Assembly (NCBI GenBank): GCA_016490735.1
Contig: JAEMWC010000133.1
Coordinates: 137,501-201,500 of the forward strand
Reading direction: 5' to 3'
Length of the DNA: 64,000 bases
From: Pachyseris speciosa
Lineage: Eukaryota; Cnidaria; Anthozoa; Scleractinia; Pachyseridae
Position 1 is the first letter of the stretch; every line of letters starts with the position of its first letter. A program made the position numbers and the translations under genes. Positions 1 to 12,297 of the stretch are shown here, in pieces. A model generated the notes under the pieces. The model had not been told where the DNA came from and did not search any database. It saw only the letters and a program-made list of their open reading frames with translations.

Positions 1-2
1 CA

Positions 3-30
3 CTATTATTATTATTATTATTATTATTTA
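3..30. repeat. (ATT)n microsatellite
   Basis: About nine ATT units at the window edge. A SINE at 28848-29152 also ends in an (AAT/ATT)n tract, so this may be the tail of another SINE copy lying outside the window. Confidence 0.8.
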
Positions 31-231
31 TATGGTCTTCTATTTAACTTCTTTGAGAAACGTTCTTACCAATTCAAGCCAATGCAGAGGGTTGTTTGGT
101 AATAGTAGTTTGGAATGCACTTAGATGTTTAACTAACCATTTAAGTGTGGAGCACCTTCTCTGAGATTCTGTTTTCAACGAATTTACTTTGAAAACTGCG
201 TATAACTGGCTATTCCATTTACTACCTGAAT

Positions 232-1191
232 TCACGGTGTGTAAGTAATGAGTCCGCGAAAACGTGGCCGAGTCAAAAGTCCACTTTTGCAGAACTGAAC
301 AACTTTCGAGAAGCTTTCACGAAAATGTCTCATCCTTGATCCGTAAATAAGAAAGTTCATGGCGGAGTTGGATACTGCCAGTGTCTTAATCCACATCAAT
401 GCCACCCCATAACGCTTCACCATCAGCTCACCAGTGGACCAGAAGACCACAAAAAATGGAATCCACGACGCAGTGAAGACCAGAATAACAATTGCTAAAG
501 TAACAGCAACGCGGGCTTCGACACGAGAATTCTTGTCACTCTGGGGTAACCCAGGTCTTATTTGCTTTCTCATCTCCCTTTGCCTGACCAGTGATACCAC
601 GATCAGCGAGTAAGAAAAGAAAACGACAAGATAGGCGGAGCCTACCACACCTGACCCAAACAAAGCTCTGGCAAGCGGAGTATCTTGTACAAGCCAATGA
701 AAAATAGGAACAAGGATAGAAACTGCCCAACACGCTATCAGCATAATCTTTGATCCACAGCTTCCCATTATGAACTTGTGGCGCAGAGGAAACACAACAG
801 CGAACAAACGTTCCACGCTGATTGCGGCCATGTGAACGACCGAGGCAGCACAGGAAAGACGTACTATAACTAAAAACGGACCATTCAGGCTTGCTGCGCA
901 ACTGTTGAAAAACGTGTTCCTGGCGAGGATTACAACAAACATAGGCTCGCTTATCATGGTGACGATCAGATCAGCGATGGCTAAGCTGGCCAGAAGGTAG
1001 TTCGATCTTCGACGAAGACAGGGATTAGTAACAACAGCAACGCAAACCAGTATGTTGCCCAGCGTTCCCGACACACAAATCAGAGCATTGATTAAGATCA
1101 GGGCAATGCCATGAGGAACGGGAATAGAACAATCCAAGCCAAGAGAATCGTTTGGACGAAAAATACTTGAGTTTATGGCGGAGGTATTCAT
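232..1191 (-). CDS. Class-A (rhodopsin-like) GPCR, array copy 1
   Basis: Intronless seven-transmembrane receptor of 319 residues. I chose the ATG at 1191, which begins MNTSAINSS as in the paralogues; an in-frame ATG at 1242 would add 17 residues. Visible motifs: N-glycosylation sites in the short N-terminus, TM1 GTLGNILVC, TM2 LAIADL, an extracellular Cys before TM3 (FFNSC), ERLFAVVFPLRHK at the end of TM3 (ERL replaces DRY), SWIPFF in TM6 (Ser replaces the Cys of CWxP) and NSAMNFLIY in TM7 (NPxxY position). It acts at the plasma membrane through G proteins by family knowledge. The ligand cannot be told from the sequence. It belongs to the tandem array with 2339-3292 and 8229-9188. Confidence 0.93.
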   Translation of the reverse strand: MNTSAINSSIFRPNDSLGLDCSIPVPHGIALILINALICVSGTLGNILVCVAVVTNPCLRRRSNYLLASLAIADLIVTMISEPMFVVILARNTFFNSCAASLNGPFLVIVRLSCAASVVHMAAISVERLFAVVFPLRHKFIMGSCGSKIMLIACWAVSILVPIFHWLVQDTPLARALFGSGVVGSAYLVVFFSYSLIVVSLVRQREMRKQIRPGLPQSDKNSRVEARVAVTLAIVILVFTASWIPFFVVFWSTGELMVKRYGVALMWIKTLAVSNSAMNFLIYGSRMRHFRESFSKVVQFCKSGLLTRPRFRGLITYTP

Positions 1192-2338
1192 CGCGCAAAT
1201 CGGCTGACAGCTTAGTAAGCACCAAAAGTAGGCTATGTTCACAACAGACTGAACGCAAGCTCACAACGTAGTAAATAATATTGCTTGAGCAAACGGAATC
1301 TTCATCATGTAGAAGGTGCGATCAATATCGAAAAAAAAAACATCTATTTTGAGTAACAAACAGAACAAAGGCCACAAGAGTGTGGGTTAAAAGTGTGACC
1401 GGAACTTCGTAAATCCGGTCACACTTTTGTTGCTAAATAAACAGGTATAAATAACTTTGATGTCACGTAATCTACTTGAAATATCAAACACGTAGGGTCT
1501 TCAAAGATGATCACTTGGCTTCTTATTATGTCTGTTTCAATTATAACTGAACTGCGGTCAGTGGACGATCCGGTTAATATTACTACAACCTTATATGAAC
1601 GGAATACAGGGCTTATGGTTGGGCGGGAGAACCTTTATGCATGCCTGTTTTCGATCGATGTGATCTATTTTCAACACGCAACAAAATCTTATCTAACATT
1701 GACTGAAACCAGGGTACCATCTTTTAGACAGAAGAGAAGAAATGAGGAGACAACGTTCAACTAAAGTATGCACTCCTTTAAGCTTACAATATATTTTCAA
1801 TTTGGAGTTTTATTAACGTTATTTTTATATTTGAACCTTCAAGCAACAGAGTTATCACAAATTATTGTTCAACACATTGTGACAATGTCCAAGTATGGTC
1901 ATAGCGCGATCAAAATTCGACGGGCGTACTCGACAGATATCCCTCGACAGATATCCTACGTCATTATTCAACACGTCGTGGCAATCTCCAAATATGGCCA
2001 TGGCGCTCGAAATATTCGCCATGCGCACTCAACAGATATCCTGCGTATAAGTGGTTATCACGTTACGTCATCACCGCCATGTTGCATGATACGTCTAAAT
2101 TTTTATTCCGACTGTTCGCGACAGGTGAATTATCGGAAAAAGACACGTGATACGTGCTTTCTTTGTCTGGTTATATGTCCTGTTGTTCACGTCCATGACG
2201 GAAACAAAGAAAGCTTCCAGTTGATCACCATGTAAAAAGCCTCCTTTGCTAGTTAGTGAAATGGTCGTTATTTAAAATAGTAATTCACAAATTACTTTTA
2301 CATGTACAATGGCTCGTGAACACAAATCGTGTCTATAG
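1192..2338. other. Intergenic: receptor 5' flank block and dispersed repeat
   Basis: Bases 1192-1330 match the 5' flanks of the other minus-strand receptor copies (shared GCGCAAATCGG, AACGAGTAAATAA-like and CATGTAGAAAGTGTGATCA-like segments). Bases 1850-2050 hold two copies of a dispersed repeat containing TATTCAACACnnnGTGnCAAT and GACAGATATCCT; a third copy is at 28163-28265. Bases 2140-2225 resemble the 3' flank repeat seen at 10998 and 20710. Short ORFs here have no recognisable product. Confidence 0.6.
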
Positions 2339-3292
2339 CTACTGCGTTGGGTTTACACGGTACGTAACAGTCCGAGAAAATGTCCCAGTCAGTGGTCCAC
2401 AAAGCTTCCGGAAAATTCCCGCAAAACTTTCACTAAAGTTTTTCATCCTTGCCCCATAGATAAGGACATTCATGGCAGAGTTTGATAGCGCTAGTGTCCT
2501 TATCCACATGTAAGGTGCACTGTATCGCTTGAGGAGGAGCTTGCCAGTGGAAAAAATTATCGCAAAGAAGGGAATCCACGAGGCAGTGAACACGAGGATA
2601 ACAATCCCTAGAGTGACAGCAACGCGAGCTTCGACTCGATAGTTTGCCTCACTTTGAGGTAACCCAGCAGTTATTTGGTTTCTTGTCTTCCTATGCCTGA
2701 ACAGGGATATCATGATCAGCGAGTAAGACAAGACAACAATAATATAGTTAAGGCCTAGTGTGCCAAAACCAGCAAAAGGAAGGGAAACGAAACGGCTTAA
2801 AACTATAAGTGAAACCGGAACAAGCCACGATGCTATCACCATTGTCCGTAGTCCACAGCTTCCCATTATAAACTTGTGGCGAAGAGGGAACACAACAGCG
2901 AACAAACGATCCACGCTGATGGCTGCCATATGGATGAATGAAGAAGAACAAGAAAGCCGCGCTAGAACCAAGTACGGAAGTTCCAGGCTGATTGTATTGC
3001 AATCGTAATGGAATGTTCTTTTGAAAAGGACTGCAATAGTCAAAGGTATGCATATCATGGTGACGATCAGATCAGCGATGGCTAAGCTGGCCAGAAGGTA
3101 GTTGGGTCTTCGACGAAGACGAGGATTGGTAGCAACAGCAACGCAAACCAGTATGTTGCCCAGCGTTCCCGACACACAAACCACAGCATTAATCAAGATG
3201 AGGACAATGCCATGAGCCACGGGAAAAGAACAATCCCAGCCAACAGAGTCGTTTGAATACACATTACTTGAGTTTATGGCAGAGACATTCAT
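2339..3292 (-). CDS. Class-A (rhodopsin-like) GPCR, array copy 2
   Basis: Intact single-exon seven-transmembrane receptor of 317 residues starting MNVSAINSS. TM1 carries GTLGNILVC, TM2 LAIADLIVT, the end of TM3 DRLFAVVFPLRHK (DRL in place of DRY), TM6 SWIPFF and TM7 NSAMNVLIY. Two Asn-glycosylation sites precede TM1, and an extracellular Cys lies in FHYDC. It is very close to 8229-9188, including the third intracellular loop (RHRKTRNQITAGLPQSEA). It is an orphan receptor within a local tandem duplication. Confidence 0.94.
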   Translation of the reverse strand: MNVSAINSSNVYSNDSVGWDCSFPVAHGIVLILINAVVCVSGTLGNILVCVAVATNPRLRRRPNYLLASLAIADLIVTMICIPLTIAVLFKRTFHYDCNTISLELPYLVLARLSCSSSFIHMAAISVDRLFAVVFPLRHKFIMGSCGLRTMVIASWLVPVSLIVLSRFVSLPFAGFGTLGLNYIIVVLSYSLIMISLFRHRKTRNQITAGLPQSEANYRVEARVAVTLGIVILVFTASWIPFFAIIFSTGKLLLKRYSAPYMWIRTLALSNSAMNVLIYGARMKNFSESFAGIFRKLCGPLTGTFSRTVTYRVNPTQ

Positions 3293-3982
3293 CGCGCAAA
3301 TCGGTTGATAACTACGTGAGCACTAAATGTAGTCATAAAATCTTCAGTATATATGTTCACAGAAGACCCACAGTGGCTCCACACAACGAGTAAATAACAT
3401 TATTTGAGCAAACGGAATCTTTATCATGTAGAAAGTGTGATCAATATCGGACAAAAAGATGACGCTTTCAAGCTGTGCCAGACTGATCCCTATATTTTTA
3501 TACCAAAGTTCAATATCCGGGGAAATATTTCGACTCTTAAAATACTGATCGGGCTATGTTTGACTCACGTAAAACTGAACTCACCCTGCAACTAGCTACA
3601 ATATCTGAAGGATGCTGGAGCTAAATCAGTGAAAACAAGTCAGTACAATTTCAGAAGTCAGTAACAATCATTTCTATCCTTGCGTTTAGTCTTACATTCA
3701 GTAAAGCTGAGAGTCTCTTCAGATTTGTAAACGATATCGACCCGTTACCATGGATAGAAACGTCTTTAAAATATTATGGCTAGAAACAAGTTTCTGTATT
3801 TAATTTCCTGCAGTATCGCAGTCAGTCATGGGTTACCTATTGAGATCGTTTATCTTGTACATCAGTCTTTCATCGTGGTTGAAGCCTCTTTATGAGTTAT
3901 TATTCCCTGGTTAAATTTTAGCCAAGTTCAAGAGGAGTGTAGATAAGTGTAAACGCTTTACCTAGCTCAGTTAACAACATTA

Positions 3983-4964
3983 GGCCCCGTCCACACATAT
4001 TCGGATATTTTTAAATCCGCAACTTTTTCTCTGCCGATTCAAAAATTTTCACGTCCACAAGTAACGTATTCAAATCGAATTTGCCACGCGTATCCGGATT
4101 CGTTCTAGTATCCAGGATTCTGTGACTATGGTCAACAGAGCATGCGCCATCAGGCGTAGTTGTTGGGGCAAATTCATTCTCGTCCCCAGAGCCACTCGTC
4201 TTAAAATTTCGTTGACGAGTGGCTCTGGACGCGCCAAAAAATTCGACTATTTTCATTGGCTAATAAAAAACTGAATGCGCACCAAGGATTAAGTGATGAA
4301 TTACTGCGCACTTCCTGTCATTCTCGTCCTCAGAGCCACTCGTTTGCACTTACCGTTACGAGTGAGATTTATTTTGCACAAATCAACCACGAGCGAGAGA
4401 AGCTGCCATATCAACGATTTTCGAAACCCCCGTGGGCAAAATACACCCCCAGTCTCGTTTCCTTACAACTTCTGCATGCAAGGCCGCTTGTTGTTCCCTT
4501 TTCCTTTAGTAAATTTTCTAATTTTAATGAAATTAGTCTCTTTCAAATCTTCGCCGAACCAGCTTTCAAGCCAGCCATCATAAAAGCCAAAGCTGAACCG
4601 GTCACTCCCACCCTGAGGATACATACCTGAGCATGAGCAAATGCATTCTTGACTATTTGACATGCGCTACCGGATGTCCGTTATTTACGGACATCCGGTA
4701 ATTGCTGCTACCAGGCCCCTCCGTTTCTCCGACCACGTGACCCAAAAGAAACGGAGGCTCTGGGGACGAGAATGGGGCAAATTCACTTGTTTGTTTTCGG
4801 CACGTGCGCCATCGGATTAGAAAATTCTTTGCGTATTCAAAAACTTCCACTCGGGAGAGCGGATTTAAAAAGTACGTTGCGGATTCGCATGTTTGATTCG
4901 CCAGCGAATCCGGAAAGAAAAAGGTTGCGGACTCTAAAATGTCCGGATACGTGTGGAAGGGGCC
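3983..4964. mobile_element. MITE with GGCCCCGTCCACAC termini
   Basis: The left end GGCCCCGTCCACAC (3983-3996) is matched by the right end GTGTGGAAGGGGCC (4951-4964), an imperfect inverted repeat. The homology extends inward (CGGATA/TCCGGATAC segments). No transposase is encoded. The size is inflated by the nested element at 4177-4772. The target duplication is not clear. Confidence 0.75.
4177..4772. mobile_element. Nested short inverted-repeat transposon
   Basis: Perfect 17-bp terminal inverted repeats TTCTCGTCCCCAGAGCC (4177-4193) and its complement (4756-4772) are flanked by a perfect 13-bp direct repeat TGGGGCAAATTCA (4164-4176 and 4773-4785). It lies inside the MITE at 3983-4964. It carries an internal palindrome on AGAGCCACTCGTC and no transposase. 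Its small ORFs are not recognisable. Confidence 0.78.
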
Positions 4965-5439
4965 TTTAAATGTGCATGATTGAGCAGCGCAAGTGAAACA
5001 AATTACATAACCCAGTACTTCTTCTATAAGGCTATCCTTTTTTATTTTAATACCTGTCTTCTATGTTTAATTTAGAGGAGGACTATATAAAGTTCCATCA
5101 GAAAGGAAGACGCTGAAAATAGTTTTTACGAATTTTCTGTCGTGACCGACAAATTACCATGTGGCCTTCAGTCAGACACGTTGCGGACAAAACTGTTATT
5201 GCAACGCGTCATCTTTGCAATTTGTCGGCATGCATGCTAGGATAAAGAGCTTTGCGCCTTGAAGTAGACTATTATTCTTACATTGCCATGTCTTGATTTA
5301 TTTTTGTGTTTTTGCTCTTTGTCCCTTGCCCTTGTCAGTTGCAAATGACGTTATCAGTGTTAAGGTATCAGGATTAATTCACCAGACATGCCCGATTAGC
5401 CTGACTAATAATAATCAAGGTCAGAGAATAGCACAAAAA

Positions 5440-5696
5440 CACAACAAGGTAGCGTTTAACCCGGAAAAGGATTTGGGAAACAAATCTGCAACAAGCCAAT
5501 TAATGAAAGGAACAGCGCCACAGTTCAAGATTCTGCCAGCATAGTTTTTAATCCGTAGCTTCCCATTATCAACTTGTGGCTTAAAGGAGACACAGCAGCG
5601 AGCAAGCCGCAATCCACGCAAATGAACCAAGACTCAATCTCGGCCAACAGAGTCGTTGGCACATAAATTACTTGAGTTTATGGCGGAGTTATTCAT
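5440..5696 (-). pseudogene. GPCR pseudogene, internal deletion
   Basis: Remnant of the same receptor family. The N-terminus (start at 5696, beginning MNNSAINSS) runs about 20 codons to the residues before TM1. It is then joined directly to the second intracellular loop/TM4 region (PLSHKLIMGS-like). TM1-TM3 and everything after TM5 are missing. The flank upstream (5697-5860) resembles the 5' flank block of the intact copies. Confidence 0.8.
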
Positions 5697-6332
5697 GGCG
5701 CAAATCGGCTGTGAGTTACCTGAGCGAAAAAATTCTAGTGCAGGATTTGGAGAAATTCACGGAAGACAGTGATCGCTTGCGTACATCGCAGTTAAGAACA
5801 TGAACAAAGCAGAAATCTTTACCATGTACAAAGTGCGACCAGTATTGAACAAAAACAGCGAACAACTAAGAAAAGGTGGCAAACATCACCTTTCTGTGGC
5901 TCAATACGCGAGCAAATGATGAAAGCATTAAACATACCCATTAATTAAACTATCGTTGACTAATTATTATAATCCACATCTGAACTAACAGCAACCTGAG
6001 TCTTTCGCTGAATATTGTTTTCTCTTAGTATGATAAAACAATGCGTTTTCAAAAATTTCAAATGTTTAGTTTACTTTTGGTTTTTGTATAAAATTTGCAT
6101 TTATTGTATATTCAAAAACTCATTAATATTCAGAAGGTAAATTGTCCAATTAAAAGCCGCAAGAGTTTAATCACGTGCAAGGACCTTAATACCCCATACA
6201 GCGTTTTCATTCACGTGACTACCGGCCATATTGATACTTAAACAAGAAACTATTTGCATAAAAATAGATTTCAATTCCCAGAGGTTTAGTTTGGGACATC
6301 AACATGGCCGCCGTTTCTTTGTTTTGGGACAC

Positions 6333-6364
<32 letters not shown>

Positions 6365-8228
6365 CTATAAAATTCATCAAACTCAGTGAGAAACCTGGGG
6401 AGGGCTTTGCTTTCAGTCTCAGGGGAAATACGGGGTTGGATGACTGAAACAATCAAATACTAATTAAGATGAAATTTTTGTATCAAGAATACTAATGAAC
6501 ATGAAATTTTGTGTGAAGAATACGATGAAAATATCTTCATCCTAATTAGCATTTCGTTTGCAAACCTCCTGTACAAAGTTGGCCAACCAAACATTTAGCG
6601 ATTCTGTTGTCATGTTGACGATATTTGTGTCTACGCTCTCCACTTTCTCTTTGTCAATTGTGAATGAGCAGCTTTCTAAACTTGGCTCTTTGTTGACCCT
6701 CTGAATTTGCCACTCCTTGAAAAGTTTAAACGCCCATTTGGTAGCGCTTCGGGTTGATTTGGGAACACTTCCCTCGATTTTCTCTCCACTTCAGCAGATT
6801 TAGCAGGACGAAAACGTCTTTTACTTGGGAGCATCTTCAAATTCTAGAAGTATAATTTTCCAAACCACTCTAAAAGGCAATTAATTTTTACACTAGCCTT
6901 TAGGACGCGACATGTTTGTTATTTTGGCTGTCTTTGTTCGGCATTTTAGATCAATCACCTTTTGAACTTCGCGCTCGAATTTTTAAACTTGACCCTGAAA
7001 ACAATGCTGTTCGTATTTTAAACAGTACATAATATCCGAGTGTACTCTTTAATCGACGCTGAAACCCCAAGGCGAATTACCCTCCACCGAACATATATCT
7101 ACCGAAATTTGTAGATGGGTGCCCCTGATAACATTTGTTTTTTATAAGTTTCGTATCACCTACCCTCTTCACCAATCGTCGAAAAGCCTCTGGGGTCCTC
7201 GTCAAAGCCGTCTGATCACTTTTACCAACAAATCAGCCATTGCCTGCCCTACCAGAGGTAGGTTGAAGCTTTGACGATAAAGAATGTTATTTCAAAGCTG
7301 CGACCACAGAAGCCATTTTCCTGGGAAAGCCACCATAACATTGATGGTGATCTAGGTAATGCCACGGATGATCAATGTTGTTTGAGTCGGTTCTTGGTAA
7401 CAACAAGAGCAACAATAGGCTTTATTCGAATGATTATAACTTCTTACAGTATAAAGCATGCAACCGGAACAAAAAAATATATAATAAAGGGATAAATAAT
7501 TAAGGTACATCAGTCTGAGCTGAAATGATGTGTACTGCTTAAATTTAACTGAGCATGATCATAACTGAAACCTCGTCAATTGAATGCTAATTAAAACAAA
7601 GCATTCATCACATTAATTCGTTTGTAGTTTCTACTGTAGATAATATTGTTTGATTTTTTGGTAGGTGGTGTTCTTTTCTTTCTGTAAAGCATTTCCCTAA
7701 GAATTGAGTTTTTAGTTAAGACAGTAAAACTGTAAGTGAATTTCCGATCTTCAATTTGATTTGAACGGCAGTTAGGACGAAGTCTGTTAATTCTTGCTTT
7801 TTGATCACATCTACCAGTTTCAATCATTAGTTTGTGAGCCTCGGATTGAAATCAACTCCTGTTTCAGTGAAAACGGTCTTGATATCACACTGACGTTTCC
7901 ATGCAAATGAAAGAAAATTAAGGTAATGTTTAATTTACTATCAAAAATTAGTAAACTGGAGCTACATCCAGTGCATCGAAACCAGCAGCATGCAACTGAG
8001 ATGCGTTTCCATAAGCAATCTGTTCATATAAATCTAAGGCCTCAAGTTCCGTGACTGAGGACTTGTCTTGAGGAATTTATTTGTACCATGTTGTTCATAC
8101 TGAGCACATAAACGCCTCTCTACATCTGCAGCTTACTGACCACTGTAAATTCCTTTTTCATTTACTAGTTTACATAACAAGTAAAAGACCGCGAAAATGT
8201 CCACGTCAATGGTTTGATAACTGGCTTT
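5697..8228. other. Intergenic, mostly unique AT-rich DNA
   Basis: Bases 5697-5860 are a degraded copy of the receptor 5' flank block. Bases 6210-6360 contain two copies of a repeat unit with ACCAACATGGCCGCCGT, followed by TGACGTCACGTG, which combines a CRE-like site and an E-box; this looks repeat-derived. Bases 8170-8228 begin the 3' flank of the next receptor. I see no supported gene in the rest. Confidence 0.5.
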
Positions 8229-9188
8229 TCATTCACCAACTGAATTTACAGTGTATGAAACAGTCCGTGAAAATGTCCGAGTCAAGAGTTCACTCTTCCA
8301 GAAAACAACTTTAGAGAAGCTTTCACGAAAGTTTTTCATCCTTGATCCGTAGATAAGAAAGTTAATGGCGGAGTTGGATAGGGCCAGTGTCCTTATCCAC
8401 ATGTATGCTGGACTATAGCGCCTGACGAGAAGTTTGCCATGGGACAAAATAATCACAAAGAAGGGAATCCACGACAAAGTGAAAACAAGGATAACAATCC
8501 CTAGAGTGACAGCAACGCGAGCTTCGACTCGATACTTTGCCTCACTTTGAGGTAACCCAGCAGTTATTTGGTTTCTTGTCTTCCTATGCCTGAAGAGGGA
8601 TATCATGATCAGCGAGTAAGACAAGAAAACAGTGATATAGCTAAAGGCTAATACAGTGCCCACACCAACAAAAAGGAGAGAAACGAATTGGCCAATAACG
8701 AGAAGTGAAATCGGTATCAGCCACGACGCTATCATCATTGCCTTCAGTCCATATCTTTCCATTATGAACTTGTGGCGAAGAGGGAACAAAACAGCGAACA
8801 AACGATCCACGCTGATTGCTGCCATGTGGAGGAATGATGTAGAACAGGAAAGCCGCGCTAAAAGCAAGTACGGATGTTCCAAGCTGATTATATTGCAATC
8901 GTAAAGGAATGTTATTTTGAAGAGGACTGCAATAGACAGAGGTATGCATATCATGGTGACGATCAGATCAGCGATGGCTAAGCTGGCCAGAAGGTAGTTC
9001 GATCTTCGACGAAGACGAGAATTGGTAGCAACAGCAACGCAAACCAGTATGTTGCCCAGCGTTCCCGACACACAAAGCATGGCACTGATTAAGATGAGGA
9101 CAATGCCATGAGGAACGGGAAAAGAACAATCCCAGCCAACAGAGTCGTTTGAAGGCAGAGTACTTGAGTTTATGGCGGAGTTATTCAT
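8229..9188 (-). CDS. Class-A (rhodopsin-like) GPCR, array copy 4
   Basis: Intact seven-transmembrane receptor of 319 residues from the ATG at 9188 (MNNSAINSS). An upstream in-frame ATG at 9257 would add 23 residues that are not conserved in copy 2. Motifs: GTLGNILVC in TM1, LAIADL in TM2, DRLFAVLFPLRHK after TM3, SWIPFF in TM6 and NSAINFLIY in TM7. The third intracellular loop is almost identical to copy 2, which marks these two as the youngest pair in the array. Ligand unknown. Confidence 0.94.
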   Translation of the reverse strand: MNNSAINSSTLPSNDSVGWDCSFPVPHGIVLILISAMLCVSGTLGNILVCVAVATNSRLRRRSNYLLASLAIADLIVTMICIPLSIAVLFKITFLYDCNIISLEHPYLLLARLSCSTSFLHMAAISVDRLFAVLFPLRHKFIMERYGLKAMMIASWLIPISLLVIGQFVSLLFVGVGTVLAFSYITVFLSYSLIMISLFRHRKTRNQITAGLPQSEAKYRVEARVAVTLGIVILVFTLSWIPFFVIILSHGKLLVRRYSPAYMWIRTLALSNSAINFLIYGSRMKNFRESFSKVVFWKSELLTRTFSRTVSYTVNSVGE

Positions 9189-12100
9189 CGCGCAAATCGG
9201 TTGACAGTTAAGTGAACTAAATTGAAGAAGCAGACTTAAATGCTTCCGTGTGTTCACAGAAGACCTTCAGCGGCTGCACACAACGAGTAAATAACATTGC
9301 TGGAGCAAACGAAAGTCTTTATCATGTACTAGAGAAAGTGTGATCAGTATCGAGCAAAACGATGACGCCAGCTTCCAGACTGCATGGCTGATATCCTTAA
9401 TCTTTATTATGAAGCTCAACATGCAAGAGAATATTCCGACTTTTAAAAATACCGATGGGGCTATGTTTGACTCAAGTTATAAGGAACTGACTTTGTAACC
9501 TAGCTGCTGCAATGTCTGAAGGATGTTGCAGCTAAATCTGTTTAGATTGGTTTTTCCATTTAAATGAAAGGCATTGGCTAGTAATGTCCCACGATCCCGT
9601 TTGATTTCAACTACAATTTCAGAATTTTGTAACAATCATTAATTTTTTTCCCTTTGGCATTTAATCTTACGTATTATCTCGTCTTTATGTCTGGGTTCCT
9701 CGACGAAGCTGCCTACACACATCCGTCAGTAAAGCTGAGAGTCTCTTGAGTTTTGTAAACGATATCGACTATCCTATATCTATCCTATATCGATATCGAT
9801 ATCGATTATCCGCTAGTAAATCCAGAGAAACGAAGCGAAACGAATCGATCAGAACAGGTTTTGTTTTTGATTTCCTGCAGTATCGCAGCCGGCCAAGATC
9901 GTTTATTTTGTACATTAGTCTTTCTTCGTAATTGAAGCCTCTTTATGAGTTATTATTTCCTGGTTTAACTTGAGCCAAGTTCGAGAAGAGCACAGATAAG
10001 TATAAACACTTTACCCAGCTCAGTGAACAACACACATTTTCAGTGACTTATATTTAAGCAGTTAATATGATTGATCAGCGCAAGTGAAATTACATTACAT
10101 TACATTACATTAACCCATTCCATAAGTCAGCATTTTATTAGACTTATCTGGTCTTCTATGTTTAACTTAAGAGGAGGACTATGTAAATTTCCATCAGTAG
10201 GGAAAACGCTGAAAAGAGTTTTTTTTTTTCGAATTTACTGTCGTGACGGACAAATTACCATGTCAGTGGCCTTCAGTCAAGCACGTTGCGGACAAAACTA
10301 TTATTATAACGCATCATCTTTGCAATTTGTCATGTAAGCATAAATAGCTTTGCGCCTTGAAGAAGACTATTTTTCTTATATTGCTGTGTCGTGATTTTTA
10401 TTGTGTTTTTGCTCTTTGTCCCTTGTGTTTTTTCCTTATTATTTCGATCAGTTGCAAATGACATTATGTAAGGTATCAGTATTAACACATCTGACAAATT
10501 TATTTTCATCATGTGACATCTAACTTAAGCATAAGTGCAGATGTTCAAAACAGTTTATTTATAATGGTAAGAGCACCGAGTGGAGTCCAGTTCCATCGAC
10601 GTCAACCACATTGTTTTGGAACAATATTTCTGATTGAAACCAGGGATTTCGTTCCGGCACGGGCTTGCAAAGTTAGACTTTTCGACGGCGATTCAGCTGG
10701 AAAAGGCATTCCGCCATACTTCTCTTACCAAACAAGAAAGCTTAACTTCAAAGTTCAAAACCGTGGCGGATAAAGCTGGAAAGTGACCAATTATTGTGTC
10801 AAAGAACGACTATCGATGTCAATAAACAGGATCAGATTGAAACCAGTGGAAAAGTAAAAAGCTTAGAGAGGTATGTCAAAAAATTTAATTTTCTTCACTC
10901 AAGTCTCTCTATTTATGCTCGCCATGTTTTTAGCGTGATTTTTCTAAGTGTCGCTACGAACTGCGCACGCGCGTCCCTCATTTCTTGCCATGCGGAAAGA
11001 GACACGTGATCATGTGGGAGAAGCGAGGGCAAGCAGTGTTTCGTTTGTCTGGTTATGTGTATTTTACGTCGTCCTTTTTTATTGCGGGCACGAAAAGTAT
11101 AGTACTTTAAGAGCTTCAATTATCATCTTAATTGAAATTCTCACCGAGCCTAATTGGTTAAATTGGTAGAGTAACGTGACTTTTTCCCATGGAGATTGAC
11201 ACTGTTATGCGATAGTAGGGTTTTTTTACTTGCATGGATATAATTCGTCACAGATAAACACTTAGTTAGCAAACGAGTTGCTACCATTGCACTTATTTTT
11301 CACGTTTATAAGTTTTATTTTATTTCAACCCTTATTTATTTTATTTTATTTAAGGCACATTACAAATAAATCAAATATAAATGTAAACAAAAAGCCACAG
11401 GGATAATCTGTAAAAGAGTACTAACACTTCATACTAAGACAGATCACCAATAAGCTCAACTAAAGATGAGATAAATATGAACTGATAAATATAAGCTAAT
11501 CTAATAAAAACAAGAGGCTACAATTAGCCTAAACTCGGGCTTGCAAAAAACAGTATTGTATCCCTAACTTAGCGCTAAACAAAAGAATAGAGGGAAGTCT
11601 GTCTTTCTTACATCGGACGCATTGTGTTTAGCTTGTGTTGGAGTCTATTCTTTAGACCCCTATCAACATATATTCCTCTAAAGTACAGCTCAACCATTGA
11701 GAACAATAATTATAACACTTAAAATATATACGTAAAAAATATTTCTAAAAGGACAAGAAAAAGAGAAACAGAAAAAATAAAGCCCGTGATATATACCACT
11801 AAAAGACATCGAACCCGGGTTAGCTGCGTCACTGGCAGGAACAATGACCTTTAGGCCACAGAGGTTTATCGTTATGCAATGTGATAAAAATAGTGTATTG
11901 ATTCCAAAAAAAACTAAGCACACTTGTTTTCGCTTCGATGGATAATTGTTTGAGAAAGGAAACGCTTATCGAACGATGTAGGATTTTTTCGCATAAACGT
12001 TAATGGAGTCTCGGTGAAATGTGAGTAGAAAATTAATTAGCAGAGTGAAACTGTTTACAAATACGTCAATCCAGGGTCATTTGAAACACAAGAAAGGAAC

Positions 12101-12297
12101 GTTTCTGGACAGTTTCAAGTGACGCTAGTACATTTGTAAAAACTAATCGCTTATCATTCAAAAATTAAAGTCCAGAAATTGAGATATTGTGGGAAAATAG
12201 TAAATAAACTACCTGTCAAAGTCTCAGGGGTGTGTGATATCGATATCCCGTACTTTAGTTATTCAACAAAATGTACATCTCAATGGAGCGGATACGG

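Larger units (their letters stand above)
3293..5439. other. Intergenic: duplicated 5' flank of copy 2, split by transposons
   Basis: This is the 5' flank shared with copies at 9189-10513 and 16039-19170. It has a proximal block 3293-3490, a block with AAAGCTGAGAGTCTCTTCAG at about 3705-3755, a block 4985-5230 ending CATCTTTGCAATTTGTC, and a block 5243-5396. A short inverted-repeat transposon pair (3983-4964 and nested 4177-4772) interrupts it. No gene is recognised. Confidence 0.65.
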
